Source of the DNA: Pseudomonadota bacterium
GTDB lineage: Bacteria; Myxococcota; UBA9042; PHBI01
Assembly (NCBI GenBank): GCA_005788935.1
Contig: SYAK01000016.1
Span: forward strand, 1-7,870
Direction of reading: 5' to 3'
DNA length: 7,870 bases
Shown here: in pieces, positions 1 to 6,400 of the stretch
How positions within the stretch are numbered: the stretch's first letter is position 1
Layout of the letters: each line of letters opens with the position of its first letter
Program-made: the position numbers and the translations under genes
The notes under the pieces: model-generated
What the model was told of the DNA's origin: nothing
The model's input: the letters and a program-made list of their open reading frames with translations, nothing else
Database searches by the model: none

Positions 1-884
1 ATCCACTCGAGGTAGGTGCGCGCGACGTTCGCCTCGGCCTGCCCCGGGCTCATGCTCCCAAGCCGCCGAAGCTCGCGCTCGACCGCCTGCCGCACCTCGT
101 CGGGGAGGTCCATGTTGGCGAGCTTCTCGCGCAGCGTGTCCATGCTGTCGCCCTCGTCGCCGAGCTCCTTCCGGATGGCGCGCAGCTGCTCGCGCAGGAC
201 GGCCTCGCGCTGGTTGCGGTTCAGCTCGCGGCGGACCTCCTCGTCGATCTTCTGGCGAACATCGCGCGACGTCATCATCTCGCCGACAAAGCCCGCCACG
301 AGGCGCAGCCGCTCGATGACGTCCGCGGTCGCGAGGACCTGCATGGCCTTGTCCGCTGGCATCTCGAGAGCGCCCGCGACCCGGTCGGCGAGACGCCCAG
401 GCGATTCGTTGGCGGGGATCTGCCCGAGGCGCTGCGAGAGCTGCCGGTCGGCGTCGGCGAGGCGGGCTCGGAGTGCGTCCGCGAGGGCCTCCGCCTCGAT
501 AGGGTCGCGCACGGGCTCGTCAAGCGGCGTGCCGTTCGCGAGCCAGGCCGGCATCGTCTCGGCGAGCGACTCGAGCGCGAAACGCGACAATCCCTGGAGT
601 GACAGCATGACGGCATTCTCGCCGTGCCGCTGCATGCCGACGACCCGCGCGAAGACCCCGGTCGGATAGAGGTCTTCGAAGGACGGGTCAGTGACGTTCG
701 AGTCGCGCTGGACGGCGACGCCGATGACGGTCTGGCCGGGCTTGACCTGGCGCAGGATGGCGAGGCTCTGCGGTCGACCGACCGCGAGGGTCGTGACGGT
801 GGCCGGAAAGAGTACCCCGTTGCGCAGCGGCAGCAGCGGGAAGGGCGACGCCGGGATTTCGGGGTTGTGGTTGCGGTCGGACAT
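1..884 (-). CDS. lon: ATP-dependent Lon protease, N-terminal part (cut by window edge)
   Basis: Lon is a cytoplasmic AAA+ serine protease that degrades misfolded and regulatory proteins. Only the first 294 residues are here. The LON substrate-binding domain spans about residues 15-200, opening with FPLLPLRNGVLFP and including FARVVGMQRHGENAVMLSLQGLSRF. A charged helical or coiled-coil segment follows at about 205-275 (REAVLREQLRAIRKELGD). The window ends inside the conserved YLEW motif before the AAA+ module, so the ATPase and the Ser-Lys protease site cannot be checked. An in-frame ATG lies at 893, but AGGAG directly abuts it. The ATG at 884 has AGGAG at 894-898 with a 9-base spacer, so I chose 884. 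The gene is divergent from the lipoprotein gene across 490 bp. Myxobacteria are known to carry two Lon paralogues (LonV and LonD); this fragment does not tell which. The family assignment is firm; the exact start is less so. Confidence 0.93.
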   Translation of the reverse strand, partial: MSDRNHNPEIPASPFPLLPLRNGVLFPATVTTLAVGRPQSLAILRQVKPGQTVIGVAVQRDSNVTDPSFEDLYPTGVFARVVGMQRHGENAVMLSLQGLSRFALESLAETMPAWLANGTPLDEPVRDPIEAEALADALRARLADADRQLSQRLGQIPANESPGRLADRVAGALEMPADKAMQVLATADVIERLRLVAGFVGEMMTSRDVRQKIDEEVRRELNRNQREAVLREQLRAIRKELGDEGDSMDTLREKLANMDLPDEVRQAVERELRRLGSMSPGQAEANVARTYLEW

Positions 885-1022
885 CCAGGGCATCTCCTGA
901 GCGGTGGGGCGGGGCCAGCATGTTCGGCCCATACTTCAGGGCGGGCGTCGGTCTCTTGGGGGCCGTCGCGAGGCGACGGGTCCCGTCCCTGCCGCAGCGG
1001 TCGGCTGCGTGCAGTGAGAGCG

Positions 1023-1050
1023 AGACTAGGCCCGCCCCGGGCGCGGTCAA
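1023..1050 (-). promoter_or_regulatory. Candidate sigma-70-type promoter for lon
   Basis: On the minus strand a -35-like TTGACC (1045-1050) is followed after 16 bases by a -10-like TAGTCT (1023-1028). Transcription would start near 1016 and give a leader of about 130 nt before the lon ATG. The -35 matches four of six consensus bases in a very GC-rich setting, and the -10 is only fair. I saw no convincing heat-shock (sigma-32) promoter in the same region. This is a visual motif match only. Confidence 0.35.
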
Positions 1051-1058
1051 GGACCTGA

Positions 1059-1075
1059 CGGAACGCATGTTCAGA
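1059..1075. promoter_or_regulatory. LexA-like operator upstream of lon
   Basis: The core GAAC-GCAT-GTTC (1061-1072) is an inverted repeat with a 4-base centre. It fits the Gram-positive/actinobacterial SOS-box core GAAC-RNRY-GTTC exactly. Read over 1059-1075 it also agrees at 14 of 17 positions with the Myxococcus LexA consensus as I recall it (CTRHAMRYBYGTTCAGS). A further GAAC at 1074-1077 makes GTTC-A-GAAC, a second overlapping half-site pair. The box lies 10 bp upstream of the candidate lon -35, so a bound repressor could affect that promoter. Function is inferred. Confidence 0.35.
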
Positions 1076-1169
1076 ACGACCCGCGGGGTCACCGGGCAGG
1101 AAGCCCCACGGGCGGGTCGAGGCGTTTACCACGGGGCTTGCCGCGGCGCCACGATTCGCGATCCCCGCA

Positions 1170-1186
1170 GGTTCTGCGCCAGAACC
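1170..1186. repeat. Perfect 7+7 bp palindrome, possible operator
   Basis: GGTTCTG (1170-1176), centre CGC, then CAGAACC (1180-1186) is a perfect inverted repeat with a 3-base centre, richer in A/T than its surroundings. It lies about 190 bp upstream of the lipoprotein start and 286 bp upstream of the lon start. The GTTCTG half-site is seen again on the minus strand of the LexA-like site at 1069-1077. With no T-tract and a 3-base loop it looks more like a dimeric regulator site than a terminator. The regulator is unknown. Confidence 0.4.
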
Positions 1187-1238
1187 CGACAGGTGCGCCG
1201 CGTGTGGCGACGCAGCGTGAGGTGCGCCGCGCCCGACA
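1185..1238. repeat. 12-bp direct repeat with shared flank
   Basis: AGGTGCGCCGCG occurs at 1191-1202 and again at 1220-1231, 29 bp from start to start. CCCGACA lies just before the first copy (1185-1191) and just after the second (1232-1238). The block follows directly on the palindrome at 1170-1186. It could be a pair of regulator sites or a chance product of GC-rich sequence. No gene is supported anywhere in 885-1374: the open frames there look like products of high GC with no family resemblance. Confidence 0.35.
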
Positions 1239-1374
1239 CCCCGAGGCGGCCCTTGTCGCGCGATGCGATTCCGAAGCTGTGCGACCGCTTGTATCGGGGG
1301 GCGGTGTCAGGTAACGAGCGCGCCCCGCGCGTGGTCGACCCGCGTGCGCGGAACCCGCGAATCAAGGACGCCTC

Positions 1375-3873
1375 ATGCCCTTCACCCGCCTGCCGTTCGC
1401 TCGCGCCGCGGCGCTCGTCGCCTTCGGCCTCGCGACCGCCTGCGATGCCATCCCCGAGACCGTCGAGGGCGATTTCCTCGTCGCCATCGGCCCAGACGAT
1501 CCCGAGGCCGGCAAGCCCCTCGTCGGCCCAGCGCTCCCGTCCGAGTCCAAGGAAGACAGCGTCATCGGCCGCAAGGGCCCCGCAGCCGCGTGGGACAACG
1601 GCGAGGCACAGGTCTGGGCGGTGCGCAACGCGTGGGGAGACACGGGCTCCGCCGAGGCCCGCCTGGCGGGTCTGGCGTGGCCCGCCGACTCCGGCCTGTC
1701 CTGGGACCGCAAGTATGCAGCCTGGGTGCAATCGATGCCGCGCACGACGTCGGCGGACGGGCGCGAGACCTTCACCCTGACGACCCCTTGGGGCAAGACC
1801 GTGCCAGCCCCCGCGCTCGAGTGTGCCGAGGTCGCGATCTTCCTGCGGGCCACCTTCGCGAGCTGGTACGGTCTTCCGCTCTACCTTGAGGGCGCTGTCG
1901 GCGGAAAGCGCCTGTATGTCGGGCACTTCGGCTTCCTGTACGCGGACGGCACGCGTTACGCGGGGACCCCCGCCTTCAAGACCGCCTACCGCGACCACAC
2001 CGCTGTCGGGACCCGATGGGCCCGTGACGGCTGGCCGCAGGACGCGAACCTTCGCGCGAGGCGCCTCGGCGGGTCGCAGGACGACTTCCAGCCCGCCCTC
2101 TTTCAGGGGGCGCGGGCCGGGGCCTTGTTCGACGAGCTCTATCTGAACAAGCGAACAGGCTACCTGATGCTGTTGCTGCTCAGCTACTTCGGCTCCGTGA
2201 ACCTGGCCGACCCGTCGAACACCTTCAACCTCGATCCGACGGCCATCAGGGCGGGCGACATGCTCGTCGAGCGCTGGCAGCGGTCCGGAATCGGGCACGT
2301 CTTCGTCGTGAAGCACGTGGACCGCCTCGACGGCGGCAAGGTCTCGGCCGAGGTCGTCAGCGGCTCGATGCCGCGCCGTCAGCCCATCTGGGAGTCGGCC
2401 GCCGCGAGCCAGAACGCCTTCCTGACCGAGTACGCAGGCGGCGCGGGGCAGAGCGCGGACGGCGCGAGCTACGCGGCGCTCGGCGGGGGGCTCAAGCGCT
2501 GGCGGACGCCCGTCGCGGCGGGCGGACGCTACACGCAGGTCGTCCCCGAGTCCGACCGCGCCGCCTTCATCGACGCCTCGAACCTGACCGCCATCGCGGC
2601 CCGCCTCGACACCTTCCGGGCCATCCTCGACGCCCTCTCGCCAGAGGAGCTCCGCGACACGCTGCTCGCGCAGATCGACGCCCAGCGGGCGCACCTCCGG
2701 CGCTACCCTGCGAGCTGTTCGGCGCGGACGCGGCGCGAGGAGGCGTTCGCGAAGCTCTACGCCGTCATGCGCTCCTCCTGGGGGCAGGAGCGCGAGGCCG
2801 TCGACGCGGCCCACCGTCGCCTCGAGGACTACGTCTTCGCCGAGCTCGTCTACGGCGAGTCCCGGACCTGTTGCTGGAACAGCACGACATCGGCGATGCA
2901 CGAAATCGTCCTCGACAAGGCGCTGAGCGACGAGGGCGACGCTGGCAAGACCTGCGCGGAGCCCATCGTCTTCCGCGCGACCGCTGGCGGCTACGAGCCC
3001 TTCAGGCAGCACGCGGCCCTCATCGGGCGGGCCGCCGAGTGGAAGGCCTGGACAGCCGATGAGGCCTGCCCGCAGGCCGTCTCCACCGGTGATGACCGCC
3101 TCGCGCGCAGCGCCGCAACCCCGTGGTGCCGGCTCCGCGAGCGGCTCGACGCGGACGGCGCGGACCCGGTCCCCGGTGCGGACCTCTTCGAGCCGAACGA
3201 CACGGTGCGCGACGCGCGCGTCGTCCTGTCGGGCGCGGTCGAAGGCAAGATCGCGACCGGTGACACGGACTGGTTCGCCTTTGACGCGCCCGGGGCGGGG
3301 CTCGTGACGGCATCTGTTGTCTTCCGCCATGCATCTGGCGATGTCGACCTCGCGATGACCGGCGCCGAGGGCGTCCTGCTTGGTGAGTCCGCGGGCTCGG
3401 CCGACACCGAGCAGCTCGCCCTGCGGGTCTCAGGCGGGCGCGTCTTCATGCGAATCCAGCTTTACGGCGCGGCCGCCGCCCCCCAGACCTACCGCCTGAC
3501 GGTCACCTTCAGCGGCGGGTCGGACGCAACGGGCCCCGACCGCCACGAGCCCGACAACACGCCCGTCCAGGCGGCCACGCTAGCCCCCGGGGCAACGCTC
3601 GAGGCCACCGCCTGCGGCGACCTCGACCACTTCGCCGTCGCGACCACCCGGGCGGGGCAGCTGACGGGCTCGCTCGCGTTTCGCCACGCCGAGGGCGACC
3701 TCGACCTCGTGCTGCTCGACGTCAACGGCCAGACCGTCGCCACCTCGGACAGCACGGGCGACAGCGAGACGGTGAGCGCGCTCGTCGGGGTTGGGCGCTA
3801 CATGTTGCAGGTCAAGCGCTACGGCGCTGGGACCGCCTGCCAGACCTACCGCGTCTCGGCCGCGCTCCGCTGA
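1375..3873 (+). CDS. Exported lipoprotein with putative papain-like Cys/His domain and two C-terminal PPC domains
   Basis: The function is not known. The 832-residue product starts with a lipoprotein-type signal: basic N-terminus, hydrophobic core AAALVAFGLA, and a putative lipid-attachment Cys23 in LATAC. Residues 140-345 contain ALECAEVAIFLRATF (Cys150) and, after AGDML, GIGHVFVV (His308). A Cys helix followed by a GD-turn and a His strand is the order seen in NlpC/P60 and other papain-like amidases, so Cys150 and His308 are my inferred catalytic pair. A helical region at about 390-595 carries six cysteines (448, 499, 500, 527, 565, 585), which suits disulfides outside the cytoplasm. Two bacterial PPC domains follow, at about 603-710 (FEPNDT...GDTDWFAF) and 720-832 (HEPDNT...GDLDHFAV). 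PPC modules usually sit at the C-terminus of secreted proteins, often peptidases. Start: AAGGA at 1364-1368, spacer 6. The stop lies 12 bp from the convergent TPR gene. Real coding and PPC domains are firm; the enzyme call is tentative. Confidence 0.8.
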   Translation: MPFTRLPFARAAALVAFGLATACDAIPETVEGDFLVAIGPDDPEAGKPLVGPALPSESKEDSVIGRKGPAAAWDNGEAQVWAVRNAWGDTGSAEARLAGLAWPADSGLSWDRKYAAWVQSMPRTTSADGRETFTLTTPWGKTVPAPALECAEVAIFLRATFASWYGLPLYLEGAVGGKRLYVGHFGFLYADGTRYAGTPAFKTAYRDHTAVGTRWARDGWPQDANLRARRLGGSQDDFQPALFQGARAGALFDELYLNKRTGYLMLLLLSYFGSVNLADPSNTFNLDPTAIRAGDMLVERWQRSGIGHVFVVKHVDRLDGGKVSAEVVSGSMPRRQPIWESAAASQNAFLTEYAGGAGQSADGASYAALGGGLKRWRTPVAAGGRYTQVVPESDRAAFIDASNLTAIAARLDTFRAILDALSPEELRDTLLAQIDAQRAHLRRYPASCSARTRREEAFAKLYAVMRSSWGQEREAVDAAHRRLEDYVFAELVYGESRTCCWNSTTSAMHEIVLDKALSDEGDAGKTCAEPIVFRATAGGYEPFRQHAALIGRAAEWKAWTADEACPQAVSTGDDRLARSAATPWCRLRERLDADGADPVPGADLFEPNDTVRDARVVLSGAVEGKIATGDTDWFAFDAPGAGLVTASVVFRHASGDVDLAMTGAEGVLLGESAGSADTEQLALRVSGGRVFMRIQLYGAAAAPQTYRLTVTFSGGSDATGPDRHEPDNTPVQAATLAPGATLEATACGDLDHFAVATTRAGQLTGSLAFRHAEGDLDLVLLDVNGQTVATSDSTGDSETVSALVGVGRYMLQVKRYGAGTACQTYRVSAALR

Positions 3874-3885
3874 GGCTGCCGCGTT

Positions 3886-5526
3886 CTAGGCCAGACGGAC
3901 CGAGACCCTGAGCGCAGCGGCCCCGCGCCGCTCGATGACAGCCCGACGGGTGCTGTCCGGCGCGTCGAGGGTCAGGGCGTCTCGCAGCTCGGCCTCCGCG
4001 ACCTCGGCGAACCACGCGACCTCGTCGTCGCCGAGCGCGGCGCCTGTCGCCCGCCAGACGACGATCGCCGCATCGTCTGCCGCCTCGCGGTCGGCGAGCG
4101 CGTCGAGGAGGTCCCCGACGCGTCCGTGGTCCGGGTAGCTGACGGGCCAGCGCAGCCCGTCGGCACCATCGGCCGCAAACACGTACTCCCCCTGCGGCAG
4201 CCGCCACAGCTCGCGCAGGCCCTCGGCGATGGTGGCGACATCGGCCTCCGCGCAGGACGCGACGAAGCGGTCGACGGCCGGGTCGAGCCACGGTGCGATG
4301 TGGGCGAGGATCGCGGCGTCCTCGAGGGCCGCGAGGACCGTCGCGCACGCGGAGTCATAGCAGCCATCCGAGAGCGCGCGGGCCGGTGGCCACGCCTCGC
4401 CGCCGCGACCCGCCGCCAACGCCGCTGCGGCACCTGGCGCGTAGAAGTACGGGAGCCGCGCCGACGCGACGTCCTCGCCTGACGCGAGGCGGCCCGCGAT
4501 CGCCTGCCACCAGCTGCGGAAGGACGCTGCGACAAGCCCTCGCGCGGCCTCGGCGAACCCGCCCTCCCGAACCCGCTGAAGGGCGAGAGAGAGGTCGGCG
4601 TCCGGGTCCGTGCGCCAGGCCACATGCGGGTGGACCGCCTCGGTGGCGCCCCGCAGGGGTGCGAGGAGCCCATGGGGGTCGCCCGCGAGCTCGACGAGGA
4701 ATGGTCTCCGCGACGGCGCGTCGAGGTGGCGGCAGGTATCGCGGACGATCTCGCCGCGCATGACCGCCCGCCCGTAGGCCCGACGCGCCTCGGCCAGCCC
4801 GGCCGTCACGGCCGGATCCGCGTGACGCCAGTCGAAGGTGAACATGGCGTCGGCGCGCGCGAGGACCGCATCAAGCCCGCCGAAGTCGGGAGGTGACTCC
4901 TGAAGTCGCGCCGCGACGAGCGCCATCCCCATCGGCGGCGAGGCCTGCCCGTCCGACAGCCCGTCGCGCGCGGCCTGCAGCAGGTCCCCACCCGTCTCTG
5001 CAACGACGTCCTCGTAGACCGCATGGGCCCAGCCCCAGTGCTCGGGATCGGCGAGCCAAGGCAGCACCAGCGCGCGGGCGGCGTAGGTGTCACCCGCCTC
5101 GAGGCAGGCCCGCGCGAGGTTGACCTCGGTCGACCCAAGGAAGCTCAGGATGTGGCCGAGCGCCTGCTGCTCACCCTCGGAGAGAGCCTCGGCGAGGCGG
5201 TCGCGGGCCGCGTGGCCGACCTTCGCCAGCAACGCGCGCGAGGCGTCGAGGCGGCCGGCCTGCCCGAGGAAGGTCCCCCACGCCAGCTGCACGGCGAGGT
5301 CGTCGGGCGCGAGCGCCAGCGCGCGGTTGAACCAGCGCTCGGCCTGCTCGAGCTGGTCGGACTCGGCGAGCATCTTGGCGAGCGTCAGCACGACCTCCAC
5401 GTCGTTGAGACCATCGCCAGCCGCCCGCAACAGCAGCGCGACCGCGCCGCGCAGGTCTCCGTCCTCGCGCAGCGCGAGCGCGGCGTCGAGGGGAGTCGGT
5501 CCGGGCTTCTCGAAGGTGGCGGTCAT
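3886..5526 (-). CDS. TPR-repeat protein of unknown function
   Basis: The 546-residue protein has no signal peptide or membrane segment and should be cytoplasmic. Its N-terminal third is tetratricopeptide-like. The clearest unit is residues 45-78 (LAKMLAESDQLEQAERWFNRALALAPDD). Flanking units lie at about 12-44 and 79-112, and another TPR-like helical pair (LARACLEAGDTYAARAL) at about 134-165. TPRs are protein-interaction scaffolds. The rest (about 200-546) is Ala-, Arg- and acid-rich and mostly helical, and I recognise no family in it. It contains cysteines 265, 389, 394 and 425 with no metal-binding spacing, and a Trp/Tyr-rich stretch at about 441-465 (WRLPQGEYVF). The start is well supported: GGAG at 5533-5536 with a 6-base spacer. 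It converges on the lipoprotein gene with only 12 bp between stops and is divergent from maf. No partner can be named from the sequence. Confidence 0.8.
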   Translation of the reverse strand: MTATFEKPGPTPLDAALALREDGDLRGAVALLLRAAGDGLNDVEVVLTLAKMLAESDQLEQAERWFNRALALAPDDLAVQLAWGTFLGQAGRLDASRALLAKVGHAARDRLAEALSEGEQQALGHILSFLGSTEVNLARACLEAGDTYAARALVLPWLADPEHWGWAHAVYEDVVAETGGDLLQAARDGLSDGQASPPMGMALVAARLQESPPDFGGLDAVLARADAMFTFDWRHADPAVTAGLAEARRAYGRAVMRGEIVRDTCRHLDAPSRRPFLVELAGDPHGLLAPLRGATEAVHPHVAWRTDPDADLSLALQRVREGGFAEAARGLVAASFRSWWQAIAGRLASGEDVASARLPYFYAPGAAAALAAGRGGEAWPPARALSDGCYDSACATVLAALEDAAILAHIAPWLDPAVDRFVASCAEADVATIAEGLRELWRLPQGEYVFAADGADGLRWPVSYPDHGRVGDLLDALADREAADDAAIVVWRATGAALGDDEVAWFAEVAEAELRDALTLDAPDSTRRAVIERRGAAALRVSVRLA

Positions 5527-5548
5527 GCGAGGCTCCAGGTGCGACGAC

Positions 5549-5565
5549 GTGGCACATCATGCCAC
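5549..5565. repeat. Inverted repeat GTGGCA-N5-TGCCAC upstream of the TPR gene
   Basis: Perfect 6-bp arms (5549-5554 and 5560-5565) flank CATCA. The dyad sits 22-39 bp upstream of the TPR gene start and contains a weak -10-like CATGAT on the minus strand. It may be an operator or a small hairpin in the 5' leader. It resembles a sigma-54 promoter but has the wrong spacing. Evidence is the symmetry and position only. Confidence 0.3.
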
Positions 5566-5597
5566 CGGTGCTGGCCAAAGTCATGCAGACAAGCGGC

Positions 5598-5641
5598 CGC
5601 GGCGACGCCCGACCGCACCCGTCGCCGCGAGGCCGGTCGGG
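5598..5641. repeat. GC-rich nested inverted repeats
   Basis: CGCGGCGACG (5598-5607) and CGTCGCCGCG (5620-5629) form a perfect 10-bp stem around a 12-base loop. CCCGACCG in that loop (5608-5615) is in turn complementary to CGGTCGGG (5634-5641), giving a competing 8-bp stem. The two stems interlock and are probably mutually exclusive, since no base separates their 5' arms. There is no T-tract. If transcribed, the block would lie in the 5' leader of the TPR gene. The 10-bp stem is unlikely by chance alone; the 8-bp one could be accidental at this GC content. Confidence 0.35.
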
Positions 5642-5687
5642 CCCACATCACGCCGGAGCGGAGGTCTCGCAGGCGTCGCGCGTCAAG

Positions 5688-5707
5688 CTGAATGAGGATT
5701 CATTCAG
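5688..5707. promoter_or_regulatory. Operator-like dyad with FadR (TetR-family) box arms
   Basis: CTGAATGA (5688-5695), centre GGAT, then TCATTCAG (5700-5707) is a perfect 8+8 bp inverted repeat and an A/T-rich island in GC-rich DNA. The TGAATGA-N4-TCATTCA core has the same arms and spacing as the acyl-CoA-responsive TetR-family FadR operator of Bacillus. It lies 73 bp upstream of maf and 161 bp upstream of the TPR gene, so it could serve either. No regulator gene or fatty-acid gene is visible here. The dyad itself is certain; the type of regulator is inferred from motif resemblance. Confidence 0.5.
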
Positions 5708-5746
5708 GCGGCACGGTCCTCGCTCGAGCGGCCTTCGGGCGCTTTC

Positions 5747-5775
5747 TTGACGGCCTTCGCCGGTCGCGTCTTGAT
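5747..5775 (+). promoter_or_regulatory. Weak candidate promoter for maf
   Basis: TTGACG (5747-5752) is followed after 17 bases by CTTGAT (5770-5775), a poor -10. The start point would fall at about the maf ATG, giving a transcript with almost no leader. This would fit the lack of a good ribosome binding site before 5781, where only CAGG one base from the ATG is seen. Low-confidence visual match. Confidence 0.2.
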
Positions 5776-5780
5776 CAGGC

Positions 5781-6389
5781 ATGCGCACCCACAGCCTCAT
5801 CCTCGCGAGCACGAGCCGCTACCGCCGCATGGTCCTCGAGCGCCTCGGCGTCCACTTCGAAGCCGTGGCACCCGGCGTCGACGAGTCGACCTACCGCCAC
5901 CTCGCACCCCAGGCGATGGCCGAGGCCCTCGCGGTCGACAAGGCCCTCGCGGTGGCGCGCGGGCGCCCGGGCTGCCTCGTGATCGGCAGCGATCAGGTCG
6001 TGGCGACAGAGTCGGACGTCTTCGAGAAGCCGGGGTCCCCGGACCGCGCCGTGGCCCAGCTGTCCCGCCTCGCGGGCCGCTCCCACCGACTCATCACGGC
6101 GGTCGCCGTCTCGGACGGACACACGACGCGGCTCGCGACTGACGTCCACACGCTCTGGATGCGGTCGCTCTCGCTCGCCCAGATCGAGCGCTATGTCCAC
6201 GCGGACGCGCCGCTCGACTGCGCGGGTTCGTACCGCATCGAGTCGCTCGGTCTGGCCCTGTTCGAACGCGTCGAGGCCGACCCGGACACGGCGGATGACA
6301 CGGCCATCGTCGGGCTGCCGCTCATGAAGACCCTCGGCCTGCTGCGTACCTTCGGCTGGGACCCGCTGGATCCGCCAGCCGAAGGCTGA
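5781..6389 (+). CDS. Maf/YceF-type nucleoside triphosphate pyrophosphatase
   Basis: Maf-family enzymes hydrolyse non-canonical or modified NTPs to NMP and pyrophosphate in the cytoplasm. The E. coli YceF branch acts on 7-methyl-GTP. The 202-residue product has the family opening LILASTSRYRRMVLERLG (residues 6-23), the pyrophosphate-site PGVDE (31-35), the conserved IGSDQV with Asp71 as the presumed catalytic base, and the C-terminal DCAGSYRIESLGLALFERVE (146-165) leading to VGLPL. The CAGS...LFER...VGLPL pattern and the length closely follow YceF rather than the classical YhdE branch, so 7-methyl-GTP pyrophosphatase is my best call. Two differences are visible: the usual GKP motif reads EKP (82-84), and an acidic insertion (DTADD) precedes VGLPL. 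The ATG at 5781 directly precedes the family N-terminus, although its ribosome site is weak. It is a single-gene unit, convergent with the LysR gene. Confidence 0.92.
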   Translation: MRTHSLILASTSRYRRMVLERLGVHFEAVAPGVDESTYRHLAPQAMAEALAVDKALAVARGRPGCLVIGSDQVVATESDVFEKPGSPDRAVAQLSRLAGRSHRLITAVAVSDGHTTRLATDVHTLWMRSLSLAQIERYVHADAPLDCAGSYRIESLGLALFERVEADPDTADDTAIVGLPLMKTLGLLRTFGWDPLDPPAEG

Positions 6390-6400
6390 CGCCGGATCAG
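6366..6400. terminator. Possible bidirectional hairpin at the maf / LysR convergence
   Basis: GATCCG (6369-6374) pairs with CGGATC (6393-6398). Inside it, CAGCC (6376-6380) pairs with GGCTG (6384-6388) around a GAA loop, with a small internal bulge between the stems. The structure spans both stop codons and the 7-bp gap. It lacks a T-tract on either strand, so any terminator role is inferred from position and folding only. Confidence 0.3.

Noticed and set aside
885..1060. Heat-shock (sigma-32-type) promoter for lon
   Set aside because: A CTGAAG element near 932-937 on the minus strand has no matching CCCAT-type -10 at proper spacing.
920..1780. A plus-strand open frame running from the lon upstream region into the lipoprotein gene
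   Set aside because: Arg/Pro/Ser-rich low-complexity translation, no ribosome site, and it overlaps the well-supported lipoprotein gene in another frame.
1126..3330. A 734-codon open frame on the minus strand, antisense to the lipoprotein gene
   Set aside because: It is a mirror frame produced by very high third-position GC. Its translation is Gly/Arg/Val-rich with no recognisable domain, whereas the plus frame has a signal peptide, PPC domains and a good ribosome site.
5550..5563. Sigma-54-like promoter TGGCAC...GC
   Set aside because: The GG and GC elements are about two bases too close for a -24/-12 promoter. The resemblance comes from the inverted repeat.
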